Part shown: piece by piece, positions 58,787-64,000 of the stretch
Layout of the letters: every line of letters begins with the position of its first letter
Position numbering within the stretch: position 1 is the stretch's first letter
Assembly: GCA_013396635.1 (NCBI GenBank)
Contig: WBMW01005741.1
Span: 686,039-750,038 of the forward strand
Length of the DNA stretch: 64,000 nucleotides
Source: Penelope pileata
Taxonomy: Eukaryota > Chordata > Aves > Galliformes > Cracidae
Reading direction: 5' to 3'
Notes under the pieces: generated by a model
Seen by the model: only the letters and a program-made list of their open reading frames with translations
Database searches by the model: none
Told to the model about the DNA's origin: nothing
Made by a program: the position numbers and the translations under genes

Positions 58787-59895
58787 TGGTCTGTTAGTCT
58801 TGGGAGTGTAGGCAGATTTCTTGTTGGGATCCTCTTGACACCTCTCCCTCCAGCTCTGAAGATGAAGAGATGGAAGATCCCAAATACATTTGACTGACGT
58901 CACATCTTTAAGAAATAACCTTTCGGTCCAGTTCCTTTGACTCGAGGAGGAGATTGTTCCTTTTTCTGCTGTGAAACACTGAGACATTGCATTTCAGATG
59001 TGGCCCCAGGCTTTGGGGTGCAGCAGCTCCCCTGAGTACCCAGATACCCTCCAAACCTGAAATCACCAGCTGCATTCAGTAGAATTGGTTGTCGCTCAAA
59101 CGTATGCATATATGAATGCAGAGTGAAATTGGGTTGTGACAAGCAGAGGGAATGGGCTGAGGTGATGAATGAGATTAATCTGGCACAATTTATAAAGGGC
59201 TTTGAGATCTTTGAATAGAAGTGCCAGTGAAAGAGGAAACAGAATTACGATTGTTCGCGTTGATACTGTTCTCTTGTCACTGCTTTGCTCGATCCCAGGG
59301 CTGGGAGACCTGCGCACGTCTCGGGGCCAATCTGAACCGCAGCACGGGGTCAGAGAGCTCCATCCCAGTGCTCTCCTGCATGCTCACCTCACCTGCCCTT
59401 TCTGGTGCACAGCTGCTCCTGCCACGCTCCTGCCTTTCCCGCAGTCACCACGGCTGGGTCTGGTACTCGCCAATGGCCTGTGGCATTTGCTGCAGCCCAG
59501 AGAGGAGGCTGGTAGGGGGATGCTAATTTAGCTGCTTGTTCAGAAGTCACATTAGCCTCTCACATCTCTGCCTTTTTGGGATCATTGTTTTTCCTGTGGT
59601 TGGTCTGCTGTGTTATTTACACTCCTCACAAGAGAGGTGGAGAGCCATCTGGATTTGGTGCGCAGCCAGAGCTGGTCTGAATGCCCACAGAATTAAGACA
59701 GAGCTGCCGCGTATGGGGAATATCAAGCCCTTTAACAGGTATGAGGGCAGCTCTGGATCGGCATTTTCCCAGCATACTGAGCTTGGTAAATTGGGCAGCA
59801 CCGAAGCATTTAAAAGATTGTCTTTGTTACGTTGTCTACTGCCTGTCTCATGCTACCGCTCTCTAAACAAGCTCATTACAAGTCAGTGATGTGCT

Positions 59896-60070
59896 TGGCT
59901 CGGCGTGTCTGTACCGCAGCGCTGGGACCCGGCAGTGACCACAGAACCGCGGGCGTTGGGGCAGTGCTGCTGCAGCTGGTGGCAGGGTGGCAAGGAGGCC
60001 ACGTTCCACGGTGCCCTGCCTGCCGTGGGGCCTTGGCAACAGGCTGAGGCCGCCAAGTGCTGGGCTTTGA
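59896..60070. promoter_or_regulatory. CpG-rich patch
   Basis: By hand count about 13 CpGs lie in 175 bp, including GGCTCGGCGTG and CCGCGGGCGTT. Another group is at 60215-60245 (CCGCGGCGC). The surroundings are GC-rich to about 61170. No exon or promoter signature is evident, so it may be an orphan island or simply GC-rich DNA. Confidence 0.3.
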
Positions 60071-60439
60071 CAGCAACGGTGGGCCAGGTGCCTGGCTGCT
60101 CTCTGAGCAATTCCCAGGTTGCATCATTGTGCAAAAGGGAGTAGGTTGATCCCAGAGAAGGGAACAGATGGGGAAGGGCAGTGGCAGCATTTCAGGATTT
60201 GCAGGTGTTGCTTGCCGCGGCGCTGCTTTCGGTTGGCTGCACGGGGAGGTTTCCTTGCTGCCACCTTTGCTCCCCGTGGGCTGAGGGGCCCTGTGGCCCC
60301 AGGCAGGCAGGGCCCAAGGCAGTGCTAGGTCCCAGCCAGCCCCTGCGGCTCTTGATCCCATGTGCTTTCCCTGCCTGACTCATGGCCACGTGTAAATCTC
60401 CCCCTGCTCTTCACCTGCCAGAGCCTGGGCAGTGAAGGA

Positions 60440-60560
60440 TCTGGTGGCAGGTAAAGTAATCAATCTGGAGGGCTTTTAGCAGCATGTCCTGCCGTCGTTT
60501 GACAGCACATCTCTGTCAAGGAGACTGTGCCTTTCCTTGATCAATAAATCAATCTGTCCT
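60440..60560. promoter_or_regulatory. Candidate enhancer with MEIS/TGIF- and PBX-like sites
   Basis: TTGACAG (60499-60505) and CTGTCAA (60513-60519) form a perfect inverted pair 7 bp apart. TGACAG is the core bound by MEIS/PREP/TGIF homeodomain proteins. The flanks carry AGTAATCAATCTGG (left) and GATCAATAAATCAATCTG (right), which resemble PBX/HOX ATCAATCA-type sites. The grouping within 120 bp is unusual for random DNA. Regulatory function is inferred. Confidence 0.33.
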
Positions 60561-63340
60561 TTTTTACCTTTGTGCACCCACATGTCAGTCATTTCATGCC
60601 ATGGACAACGCAGAGCTGGCACTCAGGTGGCACGGTAAATATTCCCTCCTGCCAAGGCCTCCCAGGAACGAATCCAAGCCCGGGGCTCCCCAGGATCTCT
60701 GCAGGTAGCTGTGACAGCAGTGCCCCACATCCCATCACTTGCTGGGTGGCACCTCCTGTGCAGGGCATCCCTGTCAGAATGTCTTTGTGCTGTGCTGAGG
60801 GTTTCTCTGAGGATCCAGAGCTCATATTCCTGTAAGCCAGAGGGCTTTGTTTCCCCCAGGTGCCAGGTCACCGAGCCAGACGTCTCTCCCAGCACCCTGC
60901 CCGTGCATCCCTCAGGATCCATCCTTTCCACACACTGGAGAAGTGCCTGTGTGGCCGAGTTGCCGGCGCCTGCCTGCTAAGGTTTCTAGAGGCACAGCTT
61001 ATGTCAGCCTCAATCTCCTATTTATCTCCTCTTGTTCCTGCTGTCACAACTCCTTCCTGCGAATGCAGAGTGAGGAGGGCAGGAACGCTGGGCAAAGAGG
61101 GACTGACAAACAGCTGGGGCCTCGGAGCCATGTCGTGAATGATGCCCGCGCGCTGCCACGTGTTTGCTTGTTTGCTAAGGACCAGACCGAGGGTCACCAG
61201 AGTCAGTTTGCTGAGGAATATCCATCTGTAATAGCAAAGGGAAGGGCTGCGTCTCTGTTAGCATCTCCTCCACAGAACTGGGACGTGATTGCGTGAAACT
61301 GTAAAACGACTGGTTTGGATGCTTCATGCTAATTGAGGGCAGCTGCCTATCTTTTCGCTCCTGGCTCTCTTGGCAAAAAGCTTTGCTCTCCTCTCGCAGC
61401 TTGTGCTCTAAGAGCTCCCGTCTACGTATACTAAAGGGGATCCTGATGTTTGGATGCTGTAAAAATGCCTCAGCTCGGGCTTGGGAAATCCTCAGACGTG
61501 TCCCCAAGTATTCAGAATAATTGAAATTGAGATGTCGAGAGTTTCCCGATGGAGTCAGGAGGAGTCACTGCGACACATCAGAGTCATGCGGGAGGCAGCA
61601 CCAGACTGCAGCCCGTATTATCCTGTCCCCTACCTTTATGCTGTAACAACAAGATCAGCCTTTCTCTCTAGACACATCTAATTGTGTCCTTAGGCTATCG
61701 TGACTATAACTACACCGCTACTCTAATTAGGCTTATGGTTCAACATCTTTCTTAATTTCTCCTTTCTTTAATTTCTTTGAAATGTTTTAGACAGCCTTCC
61801 TCACTTAAGCAGCCTTTCACCACCCAGCATCCTTCATCGCTCGCTGCCTCTCCCCTGGATGTGGCTGTGGTGCACCCAGCCCACGGAGGTCCCGTGAGGC
61901 TGCCCCAGCTCCCATCCAGCGAACGGCTGCAGCTGCCAGCAGGGCAGGAGGAGCCCTGTCCTCATCATTGCCGTGAGGTTCAGGCGAGGGCTCGCTGTGC
62001 TGCGGAGTGACAGCTGTGAAATTCCTGGATGACCCTGGGTTTGTTCCAGCATTAATTGTTCTTCCTTCTTTTTGGAGGTCAGGCCCTGCCACCGGTTGCC
62101 AGCTCCTCGGAGAGTTGAGAGAAAAATGGAGACTAAAAGCTTAAAATGTGGTCCTCGCCTCAAAAAAAAAAAAGTGACTTGATAAAAATAGCCTCTTCCT
62201 CCACCGTTGCTCTAATTCCTGTGTGACTCCAGGTCAGTTTTGCTCACTCAAGACAGAAAAGAAGTTTTTACCTTCTCTTTCTCTTGTTCACCACAGAGCT
62301 CCAGGAGAGAGACCTGCAGGTTCTCAGCAGGATAGCTAACTAAAGTCTAAAGGAAAAAATGGGCTTCTTCTTGGCAATGAGGAGCAAATGCCCAAAGCAC
62401 CAGTTTAATCCAAAGATCCTTGCTTAGGTCTCCTTAGCTGAGAATAAGACTGAAATGTGACCAGGAACTTAAATCCTTCAGCAAGGCACAGCAGGAATCA
62501 CAGATTTATGAGGAACACAGCTGTATGCATCTCTTTCCAAAGAACTTCTTTGGGAAATTACCCTTCAAACGTTTAGGCCAACAAGAGACTTGCAAAGTCC
62601 TTTATGACGTAAGGCTGCTTGCCTGAGGCACACAACGTGGCAGCATCACATTCCACCTGCACCTCACAATGCCAGCGCCTAGGGTAGTCTGTGCTTCAAA
62701 GACAGGAACTCCAGTCACTCTACAGCCTTCTAGTTGCCACAGTCCAGTAAATTCTCCTTCTCTTTTCACTTCTTCTCAGGGGAGGATCTCTTCAGTTCAG
62801 GGGATACTCTCCTTCCCCTGTAGGGTTTTGCAGTTTAAGAGGGTAAAGCGTGTCTCTTCCTCTTGTTGCTGTAATTGCTGTGAATGAGTGTTTCATAGGG
62901 GGGTTGTTGTCTGCTCAAGGAACCTTTATAAAGAAAGGAAAAATTCAGATAAGCAGAAATGGGTTGTGGACTACATTAATGAAGTGTGCAAAATCTGCCT
63001 GCTCCAGCCTATCCCATGTGCAAGAAAAAAAATGCCCTCAGGTTTGCTCACTGCTAAGCTTGAACACACACATGTCTTCTTACATGCACATCTGCTTATG
63101 TGCACATCTGCACATGGGGTGTGTATTGGGGGCATCCCTCAGGGTCTCTACATGAAAGCCCTTCATCCCCAACAAAAGAGATTGCTCTTTCCGGGTGCCC
63201 CCCTCTCCTCCTTCCCTCCAGCTCCGCTGTCCAGGCTTGTTAAGGTTGCTGGATAGAAAGCACTCCTAACCACAGCCCAGGCTTGTGAAGCAGAAGGCTT
63301 GGCACCCAGGGAGATCTAGCACCTTCTCACCTCACATGCA

Positions 63341-63397
63341 GCTCTCATCTAGCATCACAAATTAATGCTCTCATCTCGCATGATGCTCTCATCTAGC
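63341..63397 (+). repeat. Three-copy degenerate minirepeat
   Basis: GCTCTCATCTAGC (63341), GCTCTCATCTCGC (63367) and GCTCTCATCTAGC (63385) recur with 18-26 bp spacing. The first two are followed by ATCA/ATGA-type sequence. It is a short local duplication without wider significance. Confidence 0.75.
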
Positions 63398-64000
63398 TTT
63401 GTCTCCACTAACGTCTCTGCTGCCCTGCCTGAGAGCTTTGAGAGGGGGTTGTGCCGAGGGACAGGCAGAAATATGCCCTCTGTCACCCTGATCAGGGCTG
63501 CTTGAGAGAGGAGGAGAGATTGCAGGCAGGGCTCCCTGTGGGCTGCTGGCTGGGTGGGCACCGCAAGCCGGAGTGCCTATCAAATGCATCTTGAAACTGA
63601 GACCTTTCCCACTAGCAGTCGGTCAGCAGCCCGTGGCAGGTCCACTGTGGCAGGTCCCACTGCTGGTGTTGTCATCAGCCCCAGAGCATCCCGTGGGGAC
63701 AGCGTTCAACCCAGGTAGAAGAAATAGGGAAGCCGGGCTGGATCTTTGGGAGGTACCTCTTTCCCATTCTTTCCACCCCAGGTGCCTCCTCAGACAAACT
63801 AGAAACAGGGGAGGAGGGGACCAAAAGCCCTTTCCCAGTTAACTGTACAAGTGTACTAGCTGAGGGGCTTTAAGGGCAGCTGCCAGCTATAGTAAGACTT
63901 GCATGAAATTCAGAGGAGATGGCTGTTTGCATGTCAGATGAGGTAAGGAGAAGGGACTCACTGATGTATACAGAAATAGAAGTCACTGAACCAGCTGGGG

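Larger units (their letters stand above)
54266..59895. other. Non-coding DNA with T runs and a homeodomain-type palindrome
   Basis: No gene or transposon is recognised. It contains T runs at 54560-54574, 58530-58540 and 58747-58766, an n at 58786 and the inverted repeat at 55437-55460. Short open frames on both strands (57598-57954, 59536-59889 and others) show no domains. Confidence 0.5.
60071..64000. other. Non-coding GC-rich to mixed DNA at the right edge
   Basis: No gene is recognised. It includes a MEIS/PBX-like motif cluster (60440-60560), a 12-base A run (62162-62173) and a three-copy degenerate minirepeat (63341-63397). Overlapping open frames in 60119-61300 occur in several phases and reflect high GC. 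Confidence 0.5.

Noticed and set aside
58780..58790. The n at 58786 as another contig joint
   Set aside because: No duplicated flank or repeat boundary is present; it follows a T20 run and is more likely a base-calling ambiguity.
1..64000. CRISPR arrays, operons, bacterial or phage systems, or endogenous retrovirus LTRs
   Set aside because: No regularly spaced repeats, no prokaryotic gene organisation, and no LTR pair, primer-binding site or polypurine-tract arrangement could be recognised.

Overview
This is 64 kb of vertebrate nuclear DNA, almost certainly from a bird. The evidence is nine recognisable or probable fragments of CR1, the dominant avian LINE. Four of them preserve the typical CR1 3' end (an octamer-like ATTCTATG tail followed by the GGTTGGAAGGGACC motif) or C-terminal ORF2 sequence. 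No Alu, L1 or tRNA-SINE sequence is visible. I cannot name the species or the locus from sequence alone. A few assembly gaps (single n at 4838, 33580 and 58786; 13 n at 45923-45935) show that this is a draft assembly.

I found no protein-coding gene, RNA gene or pseudogene of a host gene that I could support. All the longer open frames fall into three groups: CR1 remnants, frames opposite purine-rich DNA, or short frames without recognisable domains or convincing splice structure. The window therefore reads as intergenic DNA or a large intron. Two weak strand signals favour an intron of a plus-strand gene: eight of nine CR1 copies lie on the minus strand, and long T runs outnumber long A runs on the plus strand.

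Layout. 75-860 is an old, decayed CR1 reverse-transcriptase segment. 4428-5637 is the most striking structure: an exact 410 bp duplication flanks a CR1 ORF2 fragment with an intact frame, and a single n sits at the junction. This looks like two alleles or contigs joined end to end, one with and one without a CR1 insertion. CR1 3' ends lie at 7858-8028 and 9259-9389. A plus-strand CR1 end is at 23472-23833. A long minus-strand CR1 is at 37223-37890, an ancient CR1/L3-like piece at 46270-46520 and a further CR1 at 49597-49950.

Between the repeats lie several AT-rich, homeodomain-motif-dense stretches (about 7000-7060, 18900-19030, 20010-20230, 25770-26015, 29330-29420, 35700-35780, 43760-43990, 55430-55465, 60440-60560). 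Some carry perfect inverted repeats. They look like candidate conserved enhancers of a developmental locus, but this is inference and needs cross-species alignment. CpG-rich patches at 7141-7400 and 59896-60070, a 17 bp telomere-like tract at 42015 and ordinary microsatellites complete the window.
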